Source of the DNA: an uncultured Actinomycetes bacterium
GTDB taxonomy: Bacteria > Actinomycetota > Thermoleophilia > Gaiellales > F1-60-MAGs149
Reading direction: 5' to 3'
Length of the DNA: 6,595 bases
Assembly (NCBI GenBank): GCA_903847495.1
Contig: CAINDT010000268.1
Coordinates: 1 to 6,595 of the forward strand
A program made the translations under genes and the position numbers. Shown piece by piece: positions 1 through 5,956 of the stretch. Each line of letters opens with the position of its first letter. The stretch's first letter is position 1. The notes beneath the pieces were generated by a model, which worked only from the letters and a program-made list of their open reading frames with translations, was not told where the DNA came from and did not search any database.

Positions 1-977
1 ACGACGCCGTAGTCCTCGCGCATCGTGGCGAGATACATCTCGTTCCAGTCGTCGGCGATCGTGCGGTCGATCGTCGGGTTCTCGAGCACGTCCCAGTCGA
101 TCGTGCAGGACTCGGGCGTGACGGGCCGCACCTTCATCCACGAGGCGCGGATTTCGTCAACTTCGATGAACGTGCCCGGCCAGATGTAGATGAAGCGGTA
201 GTCGCCCGACGTCTCGGCGAAGACGTTCTCCTTCTGATTCGACGCCGTCGTCTGGCCGCTGAGGCGCTCCTCGTTGACGTACGTGTACTGCTCGTACGTC
301 ACGTCGAAGGCGTCGCCGAAGCCCTCGTGCACCGTCGGGCAGTGGTAGCACTCGCTGTTGTTCTCGACGAAGATCTTCCAGTTCGCCGGGACCTCGTACT
401 TCTCGCGCGGGCGCGGGACGGAGTACTGGTTCACGTCGATGCGCCAGTCTGCGATCAGGCCGGGCAGGGCAGGATGCTCCTCCGCGAGCGACGGCGCGTT
501 CGGGTTCGTGTGACCCCAGACGTACCCGCCGAGCACCTCGATCGAGATCGGCAGCAGCCCGAACTCGCTGCGATCGAAGTCCGGCTCATGCTCGGCGCGC
601 GGTGCAGCGCGCAGCGTGCCGTCGAGGTCGTACGTCCACGCGTGGTAGCGGCACTGGAGCGTCTTGCGGTTGCCGTCGCATTCGGCGACGGGGAAGGCGC
701 GGTGACGGCAGACGTTGATGAAGCCGCGCAGTTCGCCGTCCTCGCCACGGACGATCACGACCGGGACATCGCCGATCTCGCCGACAGCGTGGTCGCCCGG
801 GTTCATCACCCGCTGCTCGAAGCAGACGATCTGCCAGGTCTGACGGAACACGTCCTCCACCTCGATGCGGTGGATCTCCGGATCGGTGTACCACGCCGCG
901 GGGAACGTCATGCCGGCAGCCAGTGCCTGGTCGATCGCGTCCGCATCGATCTCGAGATGGTCGAGTGTGCGCTCCAT
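1..977 (-). CDS. Rieske non-heme iron oxygenase, alpha subunit, quaternary-amine type (C-terminus beyond the left edge)
   Basis: The visible 325 residues are the catalytic subunit of a Rieske oxygenase, a cytoplasmic enzyme that takes electrons from a separate reductase and activates O2 at a mononuclear iron. The [2Fe-2S] motif is complete: C90-x-H92, sixteen residues, then C109-x2-H112. The iron site is also visible: E209-x2-H212-x4-H217 in an ENNSECYHC context, with D322 (in RED) as the likely third ligand. E209 would be the bridging acid between the two metal sites; glutamate there, rather than the aspartate of aromatic dioxygenases, is seen in carnitine and betaine/choline-type monooxygenases. 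The start is ATG 977-975 behind a strong GAGGAG six bases upstream. The family is usually about 350-430 residues, so only a short C-terminal part is missing. It diverges from a BetI-like regulator. Family and metal sites are secure. The substrate (betaine, carnitine, stachydrine or another N-methyl compound) is inference, and an aromatic substrate is not excluded. Confidence 0.93.
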   Translation of the reverse strand, partial: MERTLDHLEIDADAIDQALAAGMTFPAAWYTDPEIHRIEVEDVFRQTWQIVCFEQRVMNPGDHAVGEIGDVPVVIVRGEDGELRGFINVCRHRAFPVAECDGNRKTLQCRYHAWTYDLDGTLRAAPRAEHEPDFDRSEFGLLPISIEVLGGYVWGHTNPNAPSLAEEHPALPGLIADWRIDVNQYSVPRPREKYEVPANWKIFVENNSECYHCPTVHEGFGDAFDVTYEQYTYVNEERLSGQTTASNQKENVFAETSGDYRFIYIWPGTFIEVDEIRASWMKVRPVTPESCTIDWDVLENPTIDRTIADDWNEMYLATMREDYGV

Positions 978-983
978 GTCCTG

Positions 984-989
984 CTCCTC
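984..989 (-). promoter_or_regulatory. Shine-Dalgarno site of the Rieske gene
   Basis: Read on the minus strand this is GAGGAG, followed by CAGGAC and then ATG (977-975). The six-base spacing is ideal and fixes the start codon. It contrasts with the genes at 1695, 4475 and 5963, which have no comparable site. Confidence 0.8.
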
Positions 990-1017
990 ACGTCGCGGGG
1001 TGCATGCCCGTCTGATG

Positions 1018-1039
1018 TTCCAAGTATGATTTATTGGAA
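1018..1039. promoter_or_regulatory. Inverted repeat TTCCAA-N10-TTGGAA, candidate TetR operator
   Basis: Two perfect 6-base half sites, TTCCAA (1018-1023) and TTGGAA (1034-1039), flank a 10-base AT-rich centre. The 22-base span is in the size range commonly bound by TetR-family dimers. It sits midway between the divergent Rieske and TetR genes and covers the -10 elements of both predicted promoters. It is a strikingly AT-rich island in a GC-rich window. The simplest reading is that the adjacent TetR protein binds here and controls both genes, including its own. Sequence symmetry is observed; binding is inferred. Confidence 0.55.
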
Positions 1040-1051
1040 TTCGACCGTCAA
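1023..1051 (-). promoter_or_regulatory. Sigma70-type promoter of the Rieske gene
   Basis: On the minus strand, TTGACG (1051-1046) is separated by exactly 17 bases from CATACT (1028-1023). Five of six -35 positions and four of six -10 positions match the consensus. Transcription would begin near 1016, leaving a leader of about 40 bases that contains the GAGGAG site. The -10 box and most of the spacer lie inside the inverted repeat at 1018-1039, so a bound repressor would block this promoter. The call rests on pattern match only. Confidence 0.6.
1025..1030 (+). promoter_or_regulatory. -10 box of the tetR-family gene
   Basis: TATGAT matches the -10 consensus at five of six positions and would start transcription near 1037, about 24 bases before the ATG at 1061. 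I see no good -35 hexamer at 16-18 bases upstream. The box overlaps the minus-strand -10 at 1023-1028, so the two divergent promoters share almost the same melted region. Confidence 0.45.
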
Positions 1052-1054
1052 GGA
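1050..1054 (+). promoter_or_regulatory. Ribosome binding site of the tetR-family gene
   Basis: AAGGA followed by six bases (TCCCCG) and ATG 1061. This site supports 1061 as the start rather than the in-frame TTG at 1034, which lies inside the right half of the inverted repeat. Confidence 0.6.
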
Positions 1055-1060
1055 TCCCCG

Positions 1061-1684
1061 ATGGCCCGTCCCCGTGGCACCGACGCCTCCGGCACCACCA
1101 CCCGCACGCGCATCCTCGCGGCCGCCATGCGGCAGATCGCCGAGCGCGGCTACGCCGGCATGCGCCTCGCCGACGTGGCCGTCGATGCGGGAGTCTCCCT
1201 CGGGCTCGTGCAGCACTACTTCGGTACGCGCACCGGCCTCCTGCAAGCGGCGTTCGAGGCGGGCACCGAGGTGAATCTGCGCCGCGCGCGCGAGATCGCG
1301 CACGGCCCCGGCACGCCGAGCGAGCGGCTGACCGGCCTGATCCGCTGGGGCTGCGCCGACATCGACGCGGCCGACGGCTCGTGGGAGTTCTGGTTCGAGT
1401 TCTGGCTCGCCGCCCTGCGCGAGCCCGAGCTCTCGCTGCGCAATCGCGCGGGCGACCAGGGCTGGCAGGACGCCTTCCGCACCGTGCTCAGCGACGGCAT
1501 CGCCGACGGCTCCTTCGCTCCCGACGGCACGCCCGCGCAGGTCGCCGCCAAGCTCGTCACGCTGCTCGATGGCACGATGCTCCGTCGCATGCTCGGCTCG
1601 CAGGGCGCCGACGACGACCTTGACTGGGCCGTCGCACAGTTCGTACGGCCAGCCGTCATGTCCCTCCCGCCCCGGGGCGACTAG
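1061..1684 (+). CDS. TetR/AcrR-family transcriptional regulator, BetI-like
   Basis: This 207-residue protein has a typical TetR length. The N-terminal DNA-binding domain spans roughly residues 12-60: a first helix (TRTRILAAAMRQIAERGY), then the helix-turn-helix around residues 36-57, ending in the family hallmark LVQHYFGTRTGLL. The C-terminal ligand domain has the aromatic stretch SWEFWFEFW (residues 107-115) followed by an ALREPEL segment, which resembles the BetI-type C-terminal domain of choline/betaine repressors. It is divergent from the Rieske gene across 83 bp holding an inverted repeat, so it probably represses that gene and itself, with the oxygenase substrate or a product as inducer. 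The methyltransferase gene follows after 10 bases. The family is certain; BetI-like ligand class and target are inference. It is not betI itself on this evidence, because no choline dehydrogenase or betaine aldehyde dehydrogenase is nearby. Confidence 0.92.
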   Translation: MARPRGTDASGTTTRTRILAAAMRQIAERGYAGMRLADVAVDAGVSLGLVQHYFGTRTGLLQAAFEAGTEVNLRRAREIAHGPGTPSERLTGLIRWGCADIDAADGSWEFWFEFWLAALREPELSLRNRAGDQGWQDAFRTVLSDGIADGSFAPDGTPAQVAAKLVTLLDGTMLRRMLGSQGADDDLDWAVAQFVRPAVMSLPPRGD

Positions 1685-1687
1685 GGT
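1682..1687 (+). promoter_or_regulatory. Candidate leaderless -10 box for the methyltransferase gene
   Basis: TAGGGT fits the TANNNT pattern and is followed by seven bases and then ATG 1695, so transcription would begin at or one base before the start codon. Its first three bases are also the TAG stop of the regulator. An alternative reading is that AGGG (1683-1686) acts as a weak ribosome binding site for translation coupled to tetR. The two readings cannot be separated from sequence. Confidence 0.45.
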
Positions 1688-1694
1688 TTTCGAC

Positions 1695-2606
1695 ATGACC
1701 AGCTTCTCCGATGCCCTCTCCGCCGGCACCGTCGTCCTCGACGGCGGCTTCGCCACCGAACTCGAGTCGCGGGGCTTCGACCTGCGCGACAGTCTGTGGT
1801 CCGCGCGCCTGCTGCGCGACGACCCCGACGCGATCGTCGCCGCGCACCGCGCGTACTTCGACGCCGGCGCCGACGTCGCGATCACCTCGAGCTACCACGC
1901 GAGCTACGAGGGCTTCCGCGCCGCGGGCTTCACCGATGAGGAGACGACCGGCTACCTCAAGCTGAGCGTCGAGCTCGCCCGGCAGGCGCAGCCCACCGAT
2001 CGCCCCACGTTCGTGGCGGGCTCCGTCGGGCTCTACGGCGTGGTCTGGGCCAACGGCACGGAGTACACCGGCAACTACGCCACAGCGACCGACGACGCGA
2101 TCGCGACAGAGCAGCGACGGCGCATCCAGGCGATGGTCGACGCCGGCGCGGATCTCCTCGCGATCGAGACGATCTCCAACGGCCACGAGGCCGAGATCCT
2201 CGGCGAGCTGCTCGCCGAGTTCCCCGACACCGAGTCGTGGGTGACCTTCTGCTGCAAGGACGATCATCACCTCAGCGACGGCACGCCGATCGGCGACGCC
2301 GTGCGTGCCGTGACACGCACCGGCCGTGCGACCGCAGTCGGTCTCAACTGCACCGCGCCGCAGCACGTCGAATCGCTGCTGGGCGACGCGCGCGCCGCGA
2401 CCGACCTGCCTCTGGTTGCCTATCCGAACTGGGGCCGGGTCTGGAACGGCGACACGTACGAGTGGCACGGCGCTGGCGTCGACGGCTTCTCCGGCGAGCT
2501 GCTCGACCGCTGGCAGGCTGTGGGCGCCACCGCGATCGGCGGCTGCTGCGGCATCGGGCCCGACTCCATCAGCGACATCGCAGCGTGGCGCACTGCCCGC
2601 GCTTGA
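1695..2606 (+). CDS. Homocysteine S-methyltransferase family protein (MmuM-like)
   Basis: This 303-residue cytoplasmic enzyme is close in length to E. coli MmuM (about 310). The family moves a methyl group from a methylated donor such as S-methylmethionine, or betaine in the related BHMT group, to homocysteine, giving methionine. Hallmarks are an N-terminal DGGFATELE strand (residues 16-24), GLNC with C219, and GGCCGIGP with C284 and C285; the three cysteines are the zinc ligands that activate homocysteine. Two usually conserved segments are altered: SYQAS reads SYHAS (H68), and GPYGA reads GLYGV (L113, V116), so the donor pocket may differ from MmuM. ATG 1695 is chosen because the longer frame would run about 125 bases into tetR. 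It lies 10 bases behind the regulator and beside a Rieske amine-type oxygenase, which makes a betaine-like or sulfonium donor attractive but unproven. Confidence 0.88.
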   Translation: MTSFSDALSAGTVVLDGGFATELESRGFDLRDSLWSARLLRDDPDAIVAAHRAYFDAGADVAITSSYHASYEGFRAAGFTDEETTGYLKLSVELARQAQPTDRPTFVAGSVGLYGVVWANGTEYTGNYATATDDAIATEQRRRIQAMVDAGADLLAIETISNGHEAEILGELLAEFPDTESWVTFCCKDDHHLSDGTPIGDAVRAVTRTGRATAVGLNCTAPQHVESLLGDARAATDLPLVAYPNWGRVWNGDTYEWHGAGVDGFSGELLDRWQAVGATAIGGCCGIGPDSISDIAAWRTARA

Positions 2607-2618
2607 TGCCTCGCCCGC

Positions 2619-3563
2619 CTACCGCGTCGTGAAGCCGGCCTCGCGCAGGATCCGCTGCACGTGGCCGCTCGCTCGCTGGTAGGAGACCTCCTCCAGCTCG
2701 ATCACGCGGGCCGGGTCGCGCACGACCTCGGCCATCACGTCGGGCAGGAAGAACGCCGGATCCTGCGGGTCGTCGTGCGGCGCGAAGATCGAGCCACCCG
2801 ACTCCTCCGGCAGGCCATCCTCACGGGGATGGAACGGGCAGGTGTAGCCCCAGACGTTCTCGAAGCCAATGCGGGTGATGCCCGCCTCGAGTAGCCGGCG
2901 CGTGATATCGGCGATCGGCAACACGCCCTCACCGGTTGGCACACCACAGACCATGCCGTGCATGACGACGTGGTCCTTCATGTGCGCCTTGCGCGTCCAG
3001 GGCAGCATTGCCTCAAGCGCCTCGATGGGATCCTCGCGCAGCATCATCGAGTTGCCGTAGTCGTACAGCGCGAGCGCGTACGGATGATCAACCGCCTCGA
3101 GGATGCGGGCTACCTCAACGCCGGTGAACTCCTCGTGGTTCTCGAGCAGGATCGGCACGCCGCGGTCTTCCGCGATCGGTGCCGCCTCGACGAGATCGCG
3201 GATCGTCGCGTCGAGCACCTGGGCACGCGGACCCTCGTGTCGCGTGTAGGTGCGCAGATACTTGGCCCCCAGCGCGACGGCCAGATCCAGCAGCGTCGTC
3301 AGGTGCTTCGGATCCGTGGAGCTCGTCTCGACGTCGACCTCAAGTCCGCGATCGCGCAGCGCCTCGGCCACCATCTTGACGTGTGCCGGGCTATCACCAC
3401 CGAGGAAGCGATAGTGCGGGCCATTGACGTTGAGGCCAATGCCGGAGTTCCCGTCGGCCACGGCACGATCAAGCAGGTCCACGATCGAGAAACTCGGATC
3501 GTGCATCAGCCGGAACCGGAACGAGTACGTGTGGATGAAGAGATCGATCGGGGGGAGCGTCAT
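2619..3563 (-). CDS. Sugar phosphate isomerase/epimerase-like TIM-barrel protein
   Basis: This 314-residue protein has the xylose-isomerase-like TIM-barrel fold (AP endonuclease 2 superfamily). The usual divalent-metal ligands can be placed at barrel strand ends: E141 in ILLENHEE, D168 in LALYDYGN, H194 in AHMKDH and E235 in IGFENVWGY. Members interconvert keto and aldo sugars, epimerise sugars or inositols, or cleave related substrates, so the fold does not name the reaction. Its ATG overlaps the TGA of the upstream phosphotransferase as ATGA (3563-3560), and a GAGG lies seven bases upstream inside that gene, indicating translational coupling. The stop TAG is only 12 bases from the convergent methyltransferase stop. 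The region after residue 245 (PFHPREDGLPEESGG, FAPHDDPQDPAFFLP) looks like an insertion that could cap the active site. A hydroxypyruvate-isomerase-like or keto-sugar role is possible; the substrate is not recognisable. Confidence 0.85.
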   Translation of the reverse strand: MTLPPIDLFIHTYSFRFRLMHDPSFSIVDLLDRAVADGNSGIGLNVNGPHYRFLGGDSPAHVKMVAEALRDRGLEVDVETSSTDPKHLTTLLDLAVALGAKYLRTYTRHEGPRAQVLDATIRDLVEAAPIAEDRGVPILLENHEEFTGVEVARILEAVDHPYALALYDYGNSMMLREDPIEALEAMLPWTRKAHMKDHVVMHGMVCGVPTGEGVLPIADITRRLLEAGITRIGFENVWGYTCPFHPREDGLPEESGGSIFAPHDDPQDPAFFLPDVMAEVVRDPARVIELEEVSYQRASGHVQRILREAGFTTR

Positions 3564-4402
3564 CGGTATGCCTCGAGGTCGGCGATGGAGAGAGCCAGGG
3601 CCCGAGCGTAGCGCGCGGAACCAGTCGGGTCGGAATCTTCGAGCTCGAGCCGCCGCATCGCGCAGTACGCGCCGAAGCGGTACGTCAGCGCCGGCTCGAG
3701 CGCGGTCAGGCGCGCGAGCACCTGCGGATCGTCGTACGCCTCGAGGAACTCGGTGCGCTCGGCGGCCGTCAGCGGCTCGTGGCTGTAGAGCACCTGAAAG
3801 GCCGGTGACAGGAACGTGAACAGGTCCTCGGCGGCGTCACCAAGCGCCGGGCACTGCCAGTCGATTAGACGGATGCCCTGCGGACCGACGATGAAGTTGC
3901 CGGTGCCCGCGTCGGTATGGAGCAGGCAGCGGCGTGGCGACGGCTGCACGCGTGCGGCCGGGCGCTCACGACGCAGGCGGGCCGCGTCGTGCGAGTCGGC
4001 CTGCTCGAGCAGGCGCTCGCCCTGCTCGACGATGCCGAGCGTGCCGGTGGGCACCTCGCGGAAGCCCTCGGCGGGGATCGTGTGCTGGCGGCGGAACAGG
4101 TCGGCGACCTGCGCCGTGCCCGTCGTCCACTCCCCTCCCTCAACCCACTCGTAGATGAGGATCGCCGGCAGCTCGCCGACGCGCGGGTGGTACTCCACAA
4201 ACTCGGGCGCGATGCCGTGGCCCTTCAAGAGCAGCAACGCTCGCGCCTCCTCGTCCGGCAGGATCGGAAAGAGACGCCACCCGGTCTGCGCCGCGAAGAT
4301 CTTCGCCACCCAGTCGAAGTCGTCGCCCTGCACGCGCACGACGTCGTTCCAGTAGCCGCCCTGCAGCGACGTCAGCTCGACGTCCTGGCTCGGGGCGATC
4401 AC
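3560..4402 (-). CDS. Aminoglycoside/choline-kinase-like phosphotransferase (APH family)
   Basis: From GTG 4402 the product is 280 residues. It has the small-molecule kinase layout of the APH/choline kinase superfamily: a GGYWND glycine-rich turn (15-20), the ATP-binding lysine K34 in WVAKIF with E51/E52 as its likely partner, hinge-like ILIYEWVEGGEW (81-92), the Brenner loop LLHTDAGTGNF with H162, D164 and N169, and the metal-binding D181 in LIDWQ. The loop is HTDAGTGN rather than the usual HGDLHPGN, as in uncharacterised members, so antibiotic resistance is unlikely. A metabolic kinase for a hydroxylated or amino substrate fits the neighbours. It is the first gene of an operon with the TIM-barrel protein. 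The start is uncertain: no in-frame ATG, GTG or TTG precedes GTG 4402, yet the upstream residues (IDALSLLRAR) look like a normal N-terminus for the family. A rare ATC start at 4435 or a sequencing error cannot be excluded. Confidence 0.82.
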   Translation of the reverse strand: MIAPSQDVELTSLQGGYWNDVVRVQGDDFDWVAKIFAAQTGWRLFPILPDEEARALLLLKGHGIAPEFVEYHPRVGELPAILIYEWVEGGEWTTGTAQVADLFRRQHTIPAEGFREVPTGTLGIVEQGERLLEQADSHDAARLRRERPAARVQPSPRRCLLHTDAGTGNFIVGPQGIRLIDWQCPALGDAAEDLFTFLSPAFQVLYSHEPLTAAERTEFLEAYDDPQVLARLTALEPALTYRFGAYCAMRRLELEDSDPTGSARYARALALSIADLEAYR

Positions 4403-4443
4403 ATCGCGGGCACGGAGGAGGGAGAGCGCGTCGATACGGCCAT
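4399..4443 (-). other. Possible 14-codon leader reading frame overlapping the kinase start
   Basis: On the minus strand an ATG at 4443-4441 opens 14 codons (MAVSTRSPSSVPAM) and ends in a TGA whose bases overlap the GTG of the kinase as GTGA (4402-4399). This is the geometry of a coupled leader peptide. It is very short, has no clear ribosome binding site, and may equally be chance or the relic of a frameshift in the kinase N-terminus. Weak call. Confidence 0.2.
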
Positions 4444-4474
4444 TGTGACGGGTCGGGCTTGCGATACTTGGGAC
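4403..4474. promoter_or_regulatory. Divergent promoter region between the kinase operon and the FAD oxidoreductase
   Basis: On the plus strand GATACT (4463-4468) is a good -10 box and lies six bases before ATG 4475, so transcription would start at the A of the start codon (leaderless). No ribosome binding site is present; GGGA at 4471-4473 is far too close to the start. On the minus strand the same bases read AAGTAT and could serve as a -10 for the kinase operon. A clear -35 is not visible for either direction. No convincing operator palindrome is seen, unlike the 1018-1039 region. Confidence 0.45.
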
Positions 4475-5893
4475 ATGGCCATCGCGACCGAGTCCCCCAC
4501 TCGCTCGGCAATCGACCAGCGCTACCGGCAGGTATCGGGCTGGCTCGACGGCGTGCCCGAGGCACTCGACCCACGCTCCCCGCTTCCGGGCGATGCGCAG
4601 TTCGATGTCGCCATCGCCGGCGGCGGGCTGACCGGGCTCTGGACCGCCTACTGCCTGGCCAAGGGCGATCCGCGCCTGCGCATCGTCATCTGCGAGCGCG
4701 ACATCGTCGGCTACGGCGCGTCGGGACGCAACGGCGGCTTCCAGTCGGCCGGCATGGCCGGCGAGATGCGCGTCTTCAAGCAGTACGGCGGCATGGACAA
4801 CGTGCGTCGCGCTGAGCGCGCCTTCATCGACGGCATCGACTGGGTCGGCGACGTCGTGGCTGCTGAGGGGATTGATTGCGGCTGGCACAAGGGCGGCGCG
4901 CTGCGCATCGCCACCTCCCCCACCCAAGCCGCGCGTGTCGAGGCCGGTGTGGCGGGTCGTCGCGAACGCGGCTTCACCGAGGCTGACGTCTGGGAGATCT
5001 CGCTCGACGAGCTGCAGCAGCGCGTGCGCTTCCACGGCGCGGTCTCGGCCACGTACACGCCGCACTGCGCGCGCATCGACCCAGCGCGCCTCACGCGCGG
5101 ATTGGCCCGGGCCTGCGAGCACCTCGGCGTCACGATCTACGAGCAGACGCCGGTGACCGCGATCGAGCGCGGCCGTCTCGTCTGCCAGCAGGGCACCGTG
5201 CAGGCCGACGTGATCGTGCGCGCCACCGAGGCGTTCACCCGCGACCTGCCCGGCGGTAAGCGCCGCTACATGCGCGTCTACTCCCACATGCTCCAGACCG
5301 AGGTGCTGCCCGACCACGTCTGGGACGAGCTCGGCTGGGACAACTGCGAGCCGATCGCCGACCAGCGGTACCACTTCTTCTACGCGCAGCGCACGATGGA
5401 CAACCGCATCGCCCTCGGCGGCCGCGGCACGTCGTACTACTTCGGCGATCGCATCGAGGACGCGAACGATCACAACGAGGCGATCTTCGCCCGCATCGAC
5501 GAGGCGCTGCGCCGCCACTTCCCTGCCGCGAAGGACGCGGCGATTGAGCACCGCTGGGGCGGATCGTTCGCCGCGCCGCGCGACTGGAGCATGCAGGTCG
5601 ACTTCGACCGCGCCACGGGCATGGCAATGGCGGGCGGCTTCGCCGGCCACGGCCTGACGGGCACGAGTATCGCCGGCCGCACGCTCGCCGACCTGATCCT
5701 CGAGCGCGAGTCGGACCTCCTGACGCTGCCGTGGGTGGGCCACACCTGCCGTAAGTGGGAGCCGGAGCCGCTGCGTGCGATTGCCGCGAAGTCAATCTCC
5801 GCGATCCTGCTGTCGGCCGACGAGGCCGAGGAGCAGAGCGGCCAGCCGGCCAAGCGCGTCCGGCTCGTGAAGCGCTTCATGCCCGGCCGCTGA
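4475..5893 (+). CDS. FAD-dependent oxidoreductase, DAO/PuuB-like amine oxidase
   Basis: This 472-residue protein belongs to the D-amino-acid oxidase/glycine oxidase fold. FAD-binding signs are the GGGLTG Rossmann turn (49-54) with E74 ending the second strand to bind the ribose, the GASGRNGGF segment (81-89) typical of gamma-glutamylputrescine oxidase (PuuB/OrdL) relatives, GGRG in the middle, and GGFAGHGLTG (387-396) closing the flavin site. Such enzymes oxidise the C-N bond of secondary or primary amines to an imine, reducing O2 or another acceptor. It has about 40 residues before the FAD domain and a basic C-terminal tail, making it longer than PuuB (about 426). No signal peptide is seen, so it is cytoplasmic. 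A frame open from 3917 was cut back to ATG 4475, where similarity and the -10/ATG spacing begin. Near the Rieske and methyltransferase genes it may oxidise a demethylated amine intermediate; the substrate is inference. Confidence 0.92.
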   Translation: MAIATESPTRSAIDQRYRQVSGWLDGVPEALDPRSPLPGDAQFDVAIAGGGLTGLWTAYCLAKGDPRLRIVICERDIVGYGASGRNGGFQSAGMAGEMRVFKQYGGMDNVRRAERAFIDGIDWVGDVVAAEGIDCGWHKGGALRIATSPTQAARVEAGVAGRRERGFTEADVWEISLDELQQRVRFHGAVSATYTPHCARIDPARLTRGLARACEHLGVTIYEQTPVTAIERGRLVCQQGTVQADVIVRATEAFTRDLPGGKRRYMRVYSHMLQTEVLPDHVWDELGWDNCEPIADQRYHFFYAQRTMDNRIALGGRGTSYYFGDRIEDANDHNEAIFARIDEALRRHFPAAKDAAIEHRWGGSFAAPRDWSMQVDFDRATGMAMAGGFAGHGLTGTSIAGRTLADLILERESDLLTLPWVGHTCRKWEPEPLRAIAAKSISAILLSADEAEEQSGQPAKRVRLVKRFMPGR

Positions 5894-5935
5894 TCAAGTT
5901 CGGTTTGGGGTCTGACCCCATTCCGAACCTGATCG
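5891..5935. terminator. Long imperfect hairpin after the FAD gene, candidate terminator or repeat element
   Basis: The inverted repeat is centred on 5913. The core GGGGTCTGACCCC (5907-5919) is a perfect palindrome around its middle T. Pairing extends outward through GTTCGG (5898-5903) with CCGAAC (5923-5928), and GATCA (5892-5896) with TGATC (5930-5934), interrupted by TT/TT and A/C mismatches. The stop codon TGA of the FAD gene lies in the left arm. There is no T-run, which is common for GC-rich terminators. The core recurs in reverse complement in the hairpin at 6546-6578, so a mobile or protein-binding palindrome is an alternative. Confidence 0.6.
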
Positions 5936-5950
5936 GCGTACCGCGAGGAC

Positions 5951-5956
5951 TAGGCT
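5951..5956 (+). promoter_or_regulatory. Leaderless -10 box of the ogt-like gene
   Basis: TAGGCT matches the TANNNT form common in actinobacterial promoters and stands six bases before ATG 5963, placing the predicted start of transcription on the A of the start codon. No ribosome binding site fits. The -35 position would fall in the right arm of the 5891-5935 hairpin and shows no good consensus. Confidence 0.55.

Noticed and set aside
1034..1060. TTG start adding nine residues to the TetR protein
   Set aside because: The TTG lies in the right half of the inverted repeat and has no ribosome binding site, whereas ATG 1061 has AAGGA at good spacing.
327..1274. Plus-strand 315-residue open frame across the Rieske/TetR junction
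   Set aside because: It overlaps the Rieske gene in antisense and the regulator out of frame, with no recognisable domain.
1031..2468. Minus-strand open frames of 284 and 270 residues opposite tetR and the methyltransferase
   Set aside because: Compositionally biased shadows of genes with clear motifs on the plus strand.
2958..3611. Plus-strand 217-residue open frame
   Set aside because: It lies opposite the TIM-barrel gene, whose metal-ligand motifs and coupling to the kinase are clear.
3560..4402. Antibiotic resistance role for the APH-like kinase
   Set aside because: The catalytic loop differs from aminoglycoside kinases and the neighbours are metabolic genes.
3917..4474. Plus-strand upstream extension of the FAD gene
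   Set aside because: It is antisense to the kinase catalytic region, and FAD-protein similarity plus a -10/ATG arrangement begin at 4475.
4475..5743. Minus-strand open frame extending the kinase to 727 residues, antisense to the FAD gene
   Set aside because: The extra sequence is low-complexity Arg/Ala/Val-rich shadow coding opposite a well-supported FAD protein; kinase similarity begins only near 4435-4402.
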